Below, one piece after another: positions 1 to 8,302 of a DNA stretch of 64,000 bases (its first letter is position 1; each line of letters begins with the position of its first letter). Both the position numbers and the translations under genes were made by a program. The stretch covers positions 124,001 through 188,000 of the forward strand of contig JBHZQV010000001.1 in NCBI GenBank assembly GCA_042867185.1, in the 5' to 3' direction. The stretch is from Xylophilus sp042867185 (GTDB lineage Bacteria; Pseudomonadota; Gammaproteobacteria; Burkholderiales; Burkholderiaceae_C). The notes under the pieces were generated by a model, which saw only the letters and a list, made by a program, of their open reading frames with translations, was not told where the DNA came from and did not search any database.

Positions 1-139
1 GGCAAAGGGCGCCCGCCGAAAACCGCGCCACGGCCTGACCGGTCCACTGCCGTGGGCGGTGGGGGCCACGGGCAACAGGCGACACGGCGTAGGACCCGTC
101 TGATTGTTGGCCTCGGGCAGCCGGGCTAGATTGGTTTTC

Positions 140-2692
140 ATGACCCGCCCCGACCCGCTCGACGCCTACCGCCGCAAACGCGATTTCAGCATCACGTCGG
201 AGCCGTCCGAAGGGGGCGACGCCAGTGCCGATGCATTGCGTTTCGTCGTGCAGAAGCACTGGGCCAGCCGGCTGCACTACGACCTGCGGCTGGAGATCGA
301 CGGCACGATGAAGAGCTGGGCGGTGCCGAAAGGCCCCAGCCTGGACCCGCACGACAAGCGGATGGCGGTGCAGGTGGAAGACCACCCGATCGCCTACAAC
401 ACCTTCGAGGGCCAGATTCCGCCCAAGCAGTACGGGGCGGGCAAGGTGATCGTCTGGGACAAGGGCACCTGGGCACCGCAGGACGATCCGGCGCGCGGCT
501 GGAAGGCGGGCAAGCTGAAGTTCACCCTGTACGGCCACAAACTGCAAGGGAACTGGACCCTGGTGCGGATGCACGGCAAGCGGGCAGGGGAAGAAAAGCA
601 ACCGCCCTGGCTGCTGATCAAGGAAGACGACGACCACGCACGCGCAATCGCCGAGTTCAATCTGGTCGAGGCATTGCCCGACAGCGTGGGACGCTTGCCC
701 GATCCGTATGGGCCGAAGGCATCGCCCGGGGCGAAGCGCGCGGTCGCAAAGCCTGCGAAGCCCGCGCGCGGCAAGGCCACGGCTTTGCCCGACAGCCTGT
801 CGCCGCAACTCGCCACGCTGGTCGACGCGCCGCCGGCCGACACCGATGCCTGGATCTACGAGTTGAAGTTCGACGGCTACCGTCTGCTGGCGCGCAAGCA
901 GCGTGGCAAGGTGCGGCTCTTCACCCGCAATGGCCTGGATTGGACCGAGCGCATGCCGAAGGTGGCGGCGGCCGTCGAGGCGTTGCCGTTCACGTCGGGC
1001 TGGCTCGATGGCGAGGTGGTGGTGCTGGGCCCCGGGGGCGCGCCGGATTTCCAGGCGCTGCAGAACGCTTTCGAACGCCCGACGAAAGGCAGCCGCGTCG
1101 CGGCCGGCATGGTCTATTACCTGTTCGACATGCCGTTCCACGACGGCGAAGATCTGCGCGCCTTGCCGCTCGACGACCGCCGGGCGCGGTTGCAGGCGGT
1201 GCTGGCGCAACCGCCGGGCGACGGCGCGGTCGTGCGTTTCAGCGAAGCCTTCGATGCGCCGCCGCAGGACCTTGCCGCGTCCGCCTGCAAGCTCGGGTTC
1301 GAAGGCGTGATCGGCAAGCGGCGGGACGCGCCGTATGTGGCGCGCCGTTCGGCCGACTGGATCAAGATCAAGTGCGGCCAGCGGCAGGAGTTCGTGATCG
1401 GCGGCTACACCGATCCGAAAGGCACGCGCCAGGGACTCGGCTCCCTGCTGCTGGGCGTGCACGACGCGGATGGCACGCTGCGCTATGCAGGCAACGTCGG
1501 CACCGGTTTCAGCGAGCGCACGCTGCAGACGCTGCACGAGGCCTTGGCGGCGCACGCGGCCGACAAGAGTCCGTTCGCCGATACCGCCGGCATCGCCCGG
1601 GGCGCGCACTGGGTGCAGCCGGTGCTGCTGGCCGAAGTGTCTTTTGCGCAGTGGACGCGCACCCACCGCATCCGGCATGCGGTGTTCCAGGGCCTGCGCG
1701 GCGACAAGCCGGCGCGCGCCATCGTGCAGGAGCGTCCCGTGGCCGTCGAAAATTCTCCCCCCAAGGCCCGCGCCGCACGCAAGGCACCGCAGGACCCGCT
1801 GCCGGCCAGCCTGAAAGTGACGCATGGCGACCGCGTCGTCGATGCGGAGAGCGGGCTGTGCAAGGTCGATCTGGTGCGCTACTACGCCACCGTGGCACCG
1901 CTGATGCTGGAGCATCTGCAGGGCCGGCCGACGTCGCTCGTCCGTGCGCCGTCGGGCGTGGGCGGCGAACTGTTCTTCCAGAAGCATGCCGAGGGCGAGG
2001 GCATGCCGGCGGTGCGGCGGCTCGACCCAAAGCTGGACCCCGACCATGCGCCGCTGCTGGAGGTGGCGTCGGTCGAGGCCTTGCTGCAAGCGGCCCAGAT
2101 GAACGTGCTGGAGTTCCACACCTGGAATGCCCGCCACGACCGCATCGAGCGGCCCGACCGCATGACCTTCGACATCGATCCGGGCGAGGGTGTGCCCTGG
2201 GAGCAGGTGCAGCAGGCGGCGGTGCTGGTGCGGGTGGCGCTGGAGGAACTCGGCCTGCCCGCGTTTTTGAAGACCAGCGGCGGCAAGGGGGTGCATGTGG
2301 TGGTGCCGATCAAGCGGCTCCACGGCTGGGACGCGGTCAGGGGATTCTCGGAAGCGGTGGCGCAGCACCTGGCGCACACCATCCCGTCGCGCTTCGTCGC
2401 CAAGAGCGGGCCGCGCAACCGTGTCGGCAAGATCTATGTCGACTACCTGCGCAACGGACGCGGCGCTACCACCGTGGCGGCCTGGTCGGCACGGTCGCGT
2501 CCGGGAATGGGGATTTCGGTTCCGCTGGAGTGGGAGGAGCTGGAAACGCTCACCAGCGGGGCGCACTGGACGGTACGGACCGTCGATGCGCGGCTCGGGG
2601 TGGGCAATGCACCCTGGGCCGGCTATGCCGCCGCGGCCGTGTCGTTGTCGTCGGCGCTCAAGGCGCTGGCCCGCAACGGCGGCAAGGCATAG
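140..2692 (+). CDS. ligD: ATP-dependent DNA ligase D (LigD), PE-LIG-POL type
   Basis: Multifunctional enzyme of bacterial non-homologous end joining; it trims, fills and seals double-strand breaks with Ku. The 850-residue product has all three domains in the Pseudomonas-like order. The N-terminal 3'-phosphoesterase has H40, H46, D48 and R50 in the KHWASRLHYDLR motif. The central ATP-dependent ligase has the adenylated lysine K243 in ELKFDGYR. The C-terminal primase/polymerase has the metal-binding pair D678/D680 in DIDPGEG. Low-complexity Lys/Ala/Pro linkers (about 200-225 and 545-560) separate the domains. I chose the ATG at 140 over the upstream in-frame TTG at 104 because MTRPDPLDAYRRKRDF is a typical LigD start. 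No ku gene is visible in the window. Downstream genes read the other way. Confidence 0.95.
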   Translation: MTRPDPLDAYRRKRDFSITSEPSEGGDASADALRFVVQKHWASRLHYDLRLEIDGTMKSWAVPKGPSLDPHDKRMAVQVEDHPIAYNTFEGQIPPKQYGAGKVIVWDKGTWAPQDDPARGWKAGKLKFTLYGHKLQGNWTLVRMHGKRAGEEKQPPWLLIKEDDDHARAIAEFNLVEALPDSVGRLPDPYGPKASPGAKRAVAKPAKPARGKATALPDSLSPQLATLVDAPPADTDAWIYELKFDGYRLLARKQRGKVRLFTRNGLDWTERMPKVAAAVEALPFTSGWLDGEVVVLGPGGAPDFQALQNAFERPTKGSRVAAGMVYYLFDMPFHDGEDLRALPLDDRRARLQAVLAQPPGDGAVVRFSEAFDAPPQDLAASACKLGFEGVIGKRRDAPYVARRSADWIKIKCGQRQEFVIGGYTDPKGTRQGLGSLLLGVHDADGTLRYAGNVGTGFSERTLQTLHEALAAHAADKSPFADTAGIARGAHWVQPVLLAEVSFAQWTRTHRIRHAVFQGLRGDKPARAIVQERPVAVENSPPKARAARKAPQDPLPASLKVTHGDRVVDAESGLCKVDLVRYYATVAPLMLEHLQGRPTSLVRAPSGVGGELFFQKHAEGEGMPAVRRLDPKLDPDHAPLLEVASVEALLQAAQMNVLEFHTWNARHDRIERPDRMTFDIDPGEGVPWEQVQQAAVLVRVALEELGLPAFLKTSGGKGVHVVVPIKRLHGWDAVRGFSEAVAQHLAHTIPSRFVAKSGPRNRVGKIYVDYLRNGRGATTVAAWSARSRPGMGISVPLEWEELETLTSGAHWTVRTVDARLGVGNAPWAGYAAAAVSLSSALKALARNGGKA

Positions 2693-2705
2693 CGAAAGCG
2701 GCAGG

Positions 2706-2789
2706 TCAGCGCTTGCGGTCGCGCTCGTCGTAGGGCCAGCAGGCGGCGGGGCGGGGACCGGTGACGGGGAGGGTTGCAGGTGTGGGCAT
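2706..2789 (-). CDS. Candidate small protein (27 aa), unknown
   Basis: A 27-codon reading frame, too short for ordinary ORF calling. An AAGGAG Shine-Dalgarno lies 6 bases before the ATG at 2789. The peptide starts MPTPATLPVTG and ends in a charged, aromatic tail, CWPYDERDRKR. It lies between the convergent 3' end of ligD and the metK terminator, 14 bases after the ligD stop. I recognise no family. The strong ribosome-binding site is the only positive evidence, so this could be chance. Confidence 0.3.
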   Translation of the reverse strand: MPTPATLPVTGPRPAACWPYDERDRKR

Positions 2790-2887
2790 GGCGAACTCCT
2801 TAGGTCGCACTACAACGGATGGGCGCTGCCGCAGGTTGACGCGATCGGTGTGTACAGCGGTAACTTTCGATGTTGCGGCGCACCATG

Positions 2888-2929
2888 AAAAAAGCAGCGG
2901 CGCCGTGAAGCGTCGCTGCCATCTTTTTG
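2888..2929 (-). terminator. Rho-independent terminator of metK (probably bidirectional)
   Basis: A 10-bp stem (2894-2903 with 2910-2919, one G-U pair) closes a 6-base loop. On the minus strand it is followed by six T, the complement of AAAAAA at 2888-2893. On the plus strand a CTTTTT run follows the stem. It lies about 100 bases past the metK stop and could also stop transcription from the other side. Confidence 0.75.
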
Positions 2930-2951
2930 CAGGCCGGTGAGACCGGTGGCC

Positions 2952-3065
2952 CTACAGGCCCGCCGCTGCCCGCAGCTGCGCAGCCTTGTGGCGCAGGGCT
3001 TTTCCCGCCCGCTGCGCGGTCGACGCCTTACAGGCCTGCAGCTGCACGCAGCTGTGCAGCCTTGT
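2952..3065 (-). repeat. Tandem duplication of the metK 3' end
   Basis: The last 38 bases of metK (3028-3065) recur at 2952-2989, 76 bases downstream of the true stop, with 33 of 38 positions identical. On the minus strand both copies encode KAAQLRAAAGL followed by a stop (TAA in the gene, TAG in the copy). The copy has no start of its own and is probably untranslated. Confidence 0.7.
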
Positions 3066-4209
3066 CCGTCTTTTCCCAGGTGAACTCGGGCTCTTCGCGG
3101 CCGAAGTGGCCGTAGGCGGCGGTCTTCTGGTAGATCGGGCGCAGCAGGTCGAGCATCTGGATGATGCCCTTCGGGCGCAGGTCGAAGTGGTCGGTGACCA
3201 ACTTTGCGATCTGGTCGTCGGGGATCACGCCGGTGCCTTCGGTGTAGACGGTGACGTTCATCGGCCGGGCCACGCCGATCGCGTAGGCCACCTGGATCTG
3301 GCACTGGCGGGCCAGGCCGGCGGCCACGATGTTCTTGGCCACGTAGCGGGCGGCGTAGGCGGCCGAGCGGTCGACCTTCGTCGGGTCCTTGCCGCTGAAG
3401 GCGCCGCCGCCGTGCGGGCAGGCGCCGCCGTAGGTGTCGACGATGATCTTGCGGCCGGTCAGGCCACAGTCGCCCTGCGGGCCGCCGACGACGAAGCGGC
3501 CGGTGGGGTTGATCAGGTACTTGGTGTCCTGCAGCCACTCCTTGGGCAGCACCGGCTTGATGATCTCCTCGATCACCGCCTCGATGAAGCTGGCCTTCAT
3601 CGTCTTGGGCGTCTCGCTCTGGTCGGGGTGGTGCTGGGTGGAGAGCACCACCGTGTCGATGCTGTGCGGCTTGCCGTCTACATAGCGCATCGTCACCTGG
3701 CTCTTGGCGTCGGGCCGCAGGAAGGGCAGGCGGCCGTCCTTGCGCAGCTGGGCCTGGCGCTCGACCAGGCGGTGGGCGTAGTAGATCGGCGCGGGCATCA
3801 GCTCGGGCGTCTCGTCGCAGGCGTAGCCGAACATCAGGCCCTGGTCGCCGGCGCCGGTGTTCAGGTGGTCGTCCGAGGCCTGGTCGACGCCCTGGGCGAT
3901 GTCGTTGCTCTGCTTGTCGTAGGCGACCAGCACCGCGCAGCCCTTGTAGTCGATGCCGTAGTCGGTGTTGTCGTAGCCGATGCGCTTGATCGTGTCGCGG
4001 GCGACCTGGATGTAGTCGACATGCGCGTTGGTGGTGATCTCGCCGGCCAGGACCACCAGGCCGGTGTTGGTCAGCGTCTCGGCGGCGACGCGGCTGCGCG
4101 GGTCCTGCTCGAAGATCGCGTCGAGGATGGCGTCGGAGATCTGGTCGGCCACCTTGTCGGGATGGCCTTCGGAGACGGATTCGGAAGTGAAGAGAAAGTC
4201 GTTCGCCAT
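3028..4209 (-). CDS. metK: S-adenosylmethionine synthase
   Basis: Makes S-adenosylmethionine from methionine and ATP in the cytoplasm. The 393-residue product has the N-terminal GHPDKVADQ motif (about 15-23), GAGDQGLMFGYACDE (about residue 118) and the glycine-rich GGGAFSGKDPTKVDRSAAY segment near residue 270, all family hallmarks, at full family length. I placed the start at the second of two in-frame ATGs (4209, MANDFLFTSESVSEG) because the CTGGAG Shine-Dalgarno at 4219-4224 is 9 bases from it and only 3 from the ATG at 4215. The leader carries a likely SAM-responsive element, annotated separately. The gene is monocistronic and ends at a strong terminator. Confidence 0.97.
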   Translation of the reverse strand: MANDFLFTSESVSEGHPDKVADQISDAILDAIFEQDPRSRVAAETLTNTGLVVLAGEITTNAHVDYIQVARDTIKRIGYDNTDYGIDYKGCAVLVAYDKQSNDIAQGVDQASDDHLNTGAGDQGLMFGYACDETPELMPAPIYYAHRLVERQAQLRKDGRLPFLRPDAKSQVTMRYVDGKPHSIDTVVLSTQHHPDQSETPKTMKASFIEAVIEEIIKPVLPKEWLQDTKYLINPTGRFVVGGPQGDCGLTGRKIIVDTYGGACPHGGGAFSGKDPTKVDRSAAYAARYVAKNIVAAGLARQCQIQVAYAIGVARPMNVTVYTEGTGVIPDDQIAKLVTDHFDLRPKGIIQMLDLLRPIYQKTAAYGHFGREEPEFTWEKTDKAAQLRAAAGL

Positions 4210-4218
4210 TTGCATAAA

Positions 4219-4323
4219 CTCCAGTGTTGCGGCTTGGGGCGCTGCCCGGGCCTGGAGCCTTGGCGAACGCTTTAGCAGTTGTTTTTAACGTCGCCCTGCA
4301 AGTTGCTCATTTAACTCGGCGAC
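4219..4323 (-). promoter_or_regulatory. SAM-II-like riboswitch candidate with anti-SD hairpin, metK leader
   Basis: On the minus strand a 6-bp stem (GTCGCC at 4323-4318, GGCGAC at 4295-4290) closes a loop holding GUUAAA and UUGCA. It is followed by GUUAAA and then GCUAAA. This order matches my memory of the SAM-II aptamer: stem, AUUUAA, UUGCA, stem, AUAAA, GCUAAA. AGCA in the loop (4307-4304) can pair with UGCU downstream (4277-4274), as a pseudoknot would need. Further on, CTCCAG (4257-4252) is the perfect complement of the metK Shine-Dalgarno CTGGAG (4224-4219), which suggests translational control. The position before SAM synthetase fits feedback by SAM. The aptamer match is by eye and unverified. 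Confidence 0.5.
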
Positions 4324-4360
4324 CGGGGCATTCTAGCCCGCGCCGTCCGCCCCTCTGCCG

Positions 4361-5242
4361 ATGCTCCGTCTCCTCTCCCGGCTCCCGCTGCCCCTGCTGC
4401 ACCTGCTCGGTGCCGTGCTGGGGTGGGTGGCGTTCGTGTCGTCGGCGTCGTACCGCCGGCGCTTCCTGGCCAACGCACGGCAGGCGGGCCTGCCGTTCGG
4501 CGCGGTGCGCGGCGCGGTGGCCCATGCCGGGCGGATGGTGGCCGAGCTGCCGCGCCTGTGGTTCGGCACGCCGCCCGCCTGGCAGTGGGACGACGGCGGC
4601 GCGATCGCGCAGGCCTATGCGGCCGGCCGCGGCATCCTGTTCCTGACGCCGCACCTGGGCGGCTTCGAGGCCTCGCCCCAGGCGCTGGCCGCCGACTACG
4701 GCCCGCACCACGGCCCGATGACGATCCTCTACCGCCCCGCCCGCCAGCCCTGGCTGGCCCGCACCATGGCGGCGGCGCGCGACCGGCCGCACCTGGCCGC
4801 CGTGCCCACCACCCTGGCCGGCGTGCGCCAGATGCTGCGGGCGCTCAAGCGCGGCGAGGCCGTCGGCCTGCTGCCCGACCAGGTGCCGCCCGACGGCCTG
4901 GGCCGCTGGTCGCCCTTCTTCGGCCGCGAGGCCTACACCATGACTCTGGCGGCGCGCCTGGCGCAGCAGTCGGGCGCGACGGTGCTGCTGGCCTGGAGCG
5001 AGCGCCTGCCGCGCGGCCGCGGCTTCCGGGTGCATGTCGAGGCGCGCGCCGCGCCGCTGCCTGCCGCGCTCGACGACGCGGTCGATGCGCTCAACGCCGA
5101 CATGGAGCGGCTGATCCGCCTGTGCCCGCAGCAGTACCTGTGGGGCTATGCCCGCTACAAGGCGCCGCGCGCCGAGGCAGCCCCCGCAGCCGGCGCGGCC
5201 ACCGAAACGACGACGGCGACGGCCGGGGAGGGCGCCGCATGA
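4361..5242 (+). CDS. Lysophospholipid / lipid A acyltransferase family protein (first of two)
   Basis: Member of the LpxL/HtrB family of inner-membrane acyltransferases that add a secondary acyl chain to lipid A or a related lysolipid. The 293-residue product has one hydrophobic N-terminal segment (about 8-28). The catalytic HX4E motif is H98 to E103 (HLGGFE), and a later LLPDQVPP segment is typical of the family. An Ala/Glu/Thr-rich tail follows. Its TGA overlaps the ATG of the next gene, a second member of the same family, so the two are translationally coupled and may add different acyl chains. Acceptor and donor cannot be told from sequence. The start has no clear Shine-Dalgarno. Confidence 0.85.
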   Translation: MLRLLSRLPLPLLHLLGAVLGWVAFVSSASYRRRFLANARQAGLPFGAVRGAVAHAGRMVAELPRLWFGTPPAWQWDDGGAIAQAYAAGRGILFLTPHLGGFEASPQALAADYGPHHGPMTILYRPARQPWLARTMAAARDRPHLAAVPTTLAGVRQMLRALKRGEAVGLLPDQVPPDGLGRWSPFFGREAYTMTLAARLAQQSGATVLLAWSERLPRGRGFRVHVEARAAPLPAALDDAVDALNADMERLIRLCPQQYLWGYARYKAPRAEAAPAAGAATETTTATAGEGAA

Positions 5243-6120
5243 TCGGCCGGATGTGGGTGATGTTCATGCGCCTGATGGCGGTGCTGCCGCTGTCGTGGGT
5301 GCGGGCGCTGGGCTGGCTGCTGGGCCGGGCGCTGTTCGTGCTGCTGGGCAGCCGGCGCCGCATCGCCGAGACCAACCTGCGCCTCTGCTTTCCCGACCGG
5401 TCGCCCGCCGCGCGCCGCACGCTGGCGCGGCAGACCTTCGTCGTCTTCGCCCAGACCTGGCTCGACCGCGGCTGGCTCTGGCATGCGCCGCGCCGGGTGC
5501 TGGAGCGCCGGCTGGTGCTGCAGGGCGCGGTGCACGAGCTGCAGCCCGGCCCGCAGGGCGAGGAGACGCCGACCATCCTGCTGTGCCCGCACTTCTACGG
5601 GCTGGACGCGGCGGCCACCACCATCTCGATGCAGGTGGTGCGGCGCTGGTTCTCGATCTACTCGTCGCAGTCCGATCCGGCGCTCGACCGGTGGGTGCGC
5701 GAAGGCCGGCTGCGCTTCGGCGATTCGAAGGTTTTCACCCGCACCACCGGCATGAAGACGATCCTGAGCGCGATGCGCGACGGCGGCGTGCTCTACCTGC
5801 TGCCCGACATGGATTTCGGCCCCCAGGATTCGGTCTTCGTGCCCTTCTACGGCGTGACCGCCGCCACGCTGCCGTCGGTGCCGCGCTTCGCCCGGCTGGG
5901 CCGCGCCAAGGTGGTGCCGGTGCTGCCCCGGCTCACGCCCACCGGCTACACCGTCGACATCCTGCCGCCGTGGCAGGATTTCCCGACCGACGACGTACTG
6001 GCCGACACCGCGCTGGTGAACCGCCGGCTGGAGGGGTACATCGACACGATGCCCGCGCAGTACTACTGGGTGCACAAGCGCTTCAAGACGCGGCCCGAGG
6101 GTGAGCCGGGTGTGTATTGA
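5239..6120 (+). CDS. Lipid A biosynthesis acyltransferase (LpxL/HtrB-like, second of two)
   Basis: Second acyltransferase of the pair, also 293 residues. It has an N-terminal membrane segment (about 11-37), the catalytic HX4D motif H118 to D123 (HFYGLD), and the LLPDMDFG and VFVPFYG segments typical of LpxL-type lauroyl/myristoyl transferases. The ATG overlaps the upstream stop by four bases. This copy resembles classical HtrB more closely than its neighbour, whose motif ends in Glu. It probably acts on the cytoplasmic face of the inner membrane in late lipid A assembly. A dispersed repeat begins just after its stop codon. Confidence 0.88.
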   Translation: MIGRMWVMFMRLMAVLPLSWVRALGWLLGRALFVLLGSRRRIAETNLRLCFPDRSPAARRTLARQTFVVFAQTWLDRGWLWHAPRRVLERRLVLQGAVHELQPGPQGEETPTILLCPHFYGLDAAATTISMQVVRRWFSIYSSQSDPALDRWVREGRLRFGDSKVFTRTTGMKTILSAMRDGGVLYLLPDMDFGPQDSVFVPFYGVTAATLPSVPRFARLGRAKVVPVLPRLTPTGYTVDILPPWQDFPTDDVLADTALVNRRLEGYIDTMPAQYYWVHKRFKTRPEGEPGVY

Positions 6121-6123
6121 CTC

Positions 6124-6214
6124 GCCCCCCAGGCTCCGCGCTTCGCGTCTTCGCCAACCCCCTTCCGGGGGCGGCACTGGCGGACCGGCGGAGCCGGATC
6201 CGCTGTGCCCTGGG
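6124..6214 (+). repeat. Dispersed intergenic repeat family 1, copy 1
   Basis: About 90 bp starting 3 bases after the acyltransferase stop. It contains a CCCCC-TTCC-GGGGG hairpin and is matched in inverted orientation at 16828-16916; the 49-bp core is identical at 42 positions. It belongs to a type of repeat commonly found after genes in Comamonadaceae. The hairpin may contribute to transcript ends. The rest of the 6121-6340 gap shows nothing else. Confidence 0.7.
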
Positions 6215-6340
6215 AACCGCCGGGCGGTGGTTGCGCGGAGAGGGTGCCCGAGGGATATGGCGGAAATCCGGCGTGGCCGCTCGGAACACCGAGGCCGTTG
6301 TCCCGTGCGCCCGGCACACGCATTCCATCGTTTTTTGAAC

Positions 6341-6400
6341 GAAAAGTGCCTGTGGCCGTCGTCCTGCGCCGGCCGCCAGCTATCTATTTCGTAGCATCGG
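6341..6400 (+). repeat. Dispersed repeat family 2, copy 1 (ends in GCTA-N9-TAGC palindrome)
   Basis: Sixty bases that align without gaps to 50521-50580 (40 of 60 identical). The element ends in the palindrome GCTA-N9-TAGC at 6379-6395. The TAG stop codon of the hydrolase gene on the minus strand (6386-6384) lies inside this palindrome. Confidence 0.6.
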
Positions 6401-7334
6401 CCGTGTGGAGGAAGTCCGCGATCAGGCCGATCACCCGCTGGGGCTGTTCGTGCACCACCCAGTGCGTCGCCCGTGGAATGCGGTGCACCGTGAGCCGGGG
6501 CACCCAGGGTTCCAGGCCCTCGGCCAGGGCGGGCGGCAGGGCGGTGTCGTCCTCGGCCCACACGAGCAGGGTGGGCACGGCGATCTGCAGCATCGCGTCG
6601 GGCAGGGTGACGGCGGCGGCGGCCGGGTCGCCTTCGCGCGGCGGGCGCAGCGGCGAGGCGCGGTAGTAGTTGCAGCCGCCGGTGAGACCGGCGCGCCAGG
6701 TGGCGCGGTACTGCTCCTTCACCGCGGGCGTGAGCCAGCCGGCGCCGTCGGGCGCACCGGGGGTGCCGGGCACGGCCTCGGCGCCCATGGCGGTGAAGAA
6801 CTGCCAGAGCCGGCGAAAGTCGTCTTCGGCCAGCAGCGCCTCGGCGTCGGGGCGGATCAGGAAGTTCATGTACGCGCTGGCCGCCTGCTGGGCCGGATTG
6901 CCGTTCAGCTCGCGCAGGAAGGCGCCGGGGTGCGGCGCGTTGACGATCGCCAGCTGCCGTAGACGCGTCGGGTGCTGGTTCGCAAAGCTCCAGGCCACGG
7001 CGCCGCCCCAGTCGTGGGCCACCAGCGCGGCCAGCGCGCCGCCGGGGCCGGCCTCGGCATCGACCAGCGCGGCGATGTCCTGCACCAGGTGCTTGGCGCG
7101 GTAGGCGGCCACCTCGGCGGGCGCGCTGGAGGGTCCGAAGCCGCGCATCCACGGCGCCACGCAGCGGTAGCCGCCGTTCGCCGGATCGGCGAAGTGCTCC
7201 AGCAGCGCGTCCCAGACGAAGGCGCCCTCGGGAAAGCCGTGCAAGAACAGCAGCACCGGACGGCCCGGCGCGCCGGCGGTGCGGCAGGCCAGGGTGATGC
7301 CGTGGGGCAGGGCGTGGGAGCAGGTGTCGATCAT
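6384..7334 (-). CDS. Alpha/beta hydrolase, epoxide hydrolase-like
   Basis: 316-residue alpha/beta-fold hydrolase. The nucleophile elbow is HDWGG with Asp (D108) in place of Ser, as in soluble epoxide hydrolases and haloalkane dehalogenases. HGFPE (32-36) supplies the oxyanion hole. The acid is D262 or D263 (WAEDD), the base H291 (ATHWVVHE). A tyrosine pair in the cap (Y223/Y224) resembles the ring-opening tyrosines of epoxide hydrolases. The substrate is unknown. I prefer the ATG at 7334: the GGAG at 7344-7341 is 6 bases from it but abuts the ATG at 7340. No signal peptide, so probably cytoplasmic. It stands alone, and its stop codon lies in a dispersed repeat. Confidence 0.85.
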   Translation of the reverse strand: MIDTCSHALPHGITLACRTAGAPGRPVLLFLHGFPEGAFVWDALLEHFADPANGGYRCVAPWMRGFGPSSAPAEVAAYRAKHLVQDIAALVDAEAGPGGALAALVAHDWGGAVAWSFANQHPTRLRQLAIVNAPHPGAFLRELNGNPAQQAASAYMNFLIRPDAEALLAEDDFRRLWQFFTAMGAEAVPGTPGAPDGAGWLTPAVKEQYRATWRAGLTGGCNYYRASPLRPPREGDPAAAAVTLPDAMLQIAVPTLLVWAEDDTALPPALAEGLEPWVPRLTVHRIPRATHWVVHEQPQRVIGLIADFLHTADATK

Positions 7335-7494
7335 GGGCATCTCCGTTGTTGCTATGGAAAGCGTAGCGGGATGCCGGCGTGGCGCAACGGCAGGAGCCCT
7401 GAAAGATGCACGAAACTGTCGCGCAGGGCTCAGCCTGCCGGTGGTGCGCCGCCCACCGCTGCCGCATGGGCCGCAGGGCGGAGCGCGCGGTTGC

Positions 7495-8259
7495 TCAGTC
7501 GGCGTCGGGCAACTCTTCCGGAATGTCGCCCTCCGTTTCGGGACGGTCTTCCACGTTCGAGACGAAGCCGCCCGGCGGATGGGCCCAGTGCCAGAGGCGC
7601 AGCGCCGCCTCGTCCACGCCCTGCTTCTTGAGCGCCGAGAACAGCTGCACCTCGCCGCCGCCGGCGTTGAGCTTGGCGATCTGCAGCGCCTTGGTGCCTT
7701 CCACCCGGGTGAGCTTGTCGGCCTTGGTGAGCAGCACCAGGAACTTCAGGCCCTCGGCCACGCGCGGCCGGATCACGTCGAGCAGGATCTCGTCGAGCTC
7801 GGTCAGGCCGTGGCGCGGGTCGCAGAGCAGCACCACGCCGGTGAGGTTCTCGCGGGTGACCAGGTAGTTGGCCATCACCCGCTGCCAGCGCACCTTGTCG
7901 GCTTTGGGCACGGCCGCGTAGCCGTAGCCGGGCAGGTCGGCCAGCACCGCGTCGTGCACGCCCTGCTTGCCCAGGCTGAACAGGTTGATGTGCTGGGTGC
8001 GGCCCGGCTTCTTGGAGGCGAAGGCCAGCTGCTTTTGCTGGGTGAGGGTGTTGATGCAGGTCGACTTGCCGGCGTTGGAGCGGCCGACGAAGGCGATCTC
8101 CGGCAGGTGCAGCGGCGGCAGGTGGTGGAGCTGGGCGGCGGTGGTCAGGAAGCGCGCGGTGTGCATCCAGCCCATGGCGGTCTTGCCGTCGGCAGCGGGG
8201 GCCGCTGCCACGGTGTCGGCGGTGCCGTGGCTAGGGGAAACGAGGGGGGTATCGGTCAT
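7495..8259 (-). CDS. engB: Ribosome biogenesis GTP-binding protein EngB/YihA
   Basis: Essential small GTPase thought to act in 50S subunit assembly. The G1 motif GRSNAGKST spans 59-67, followed by G3 DLPGYG, G4 TKAD and G5 SALK, the standard order. At 254 residues it is longer than the usual 200-220. The extra length is a low-complexity N-terminus (about 1-28) and an acidic tail. Translation could instead begin at M29 (MGWMHTARF). It diverges from cytochrome c4 with 84 bases between the start codons, so both promoters lie there. Confidence 0.95.
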   Translation of the reverse strand: MTDTPLVSPSHGTADTVAAAPAADGKTAMGWMHTARFLTTAAQLHHLPPLHLPEIAFVGRSNAGKSTCINTLTQQKQLAFASKKPGRTQHINLFSLGKQGVHDAVLADLPGYGYAAVPKADKVRWQRVMANYLVTRENLTGVVLLCDPRHGLTELDEILLDVIRPRVAEGLKFLVLLTKADKLTRVEGTKALQIAKLNAGGGEVQLFSALKKQGVDEAALRLWHWAHPPGGFVSNVEDRPETEGDIPEELPDAD

Positions 8260-8302
8260 GGCGCGGGGTACAGAGCAGGGATTACCCCGGGAGGCACCAT
8301 TG

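Noticed and set aside
104..139. TTG start adding 12 residues to LigD
   Set aside because: The ATG at 140 matches the usual LigD N-terminus and no ribosome-binding site favours the TTG.
4207..4215. ATG at 4215 as metK start
   Set aside because: The Shine-Dalgarno would be only 3 bases away; the ATG at 4209 has proper spacing and the conserved beginning.
6101..6400. Short ORFs in the gap after the second acyltransferase
   Set aside because: They are translations of the dispersed repeat and recur wherever it occurs, so they are not genes.
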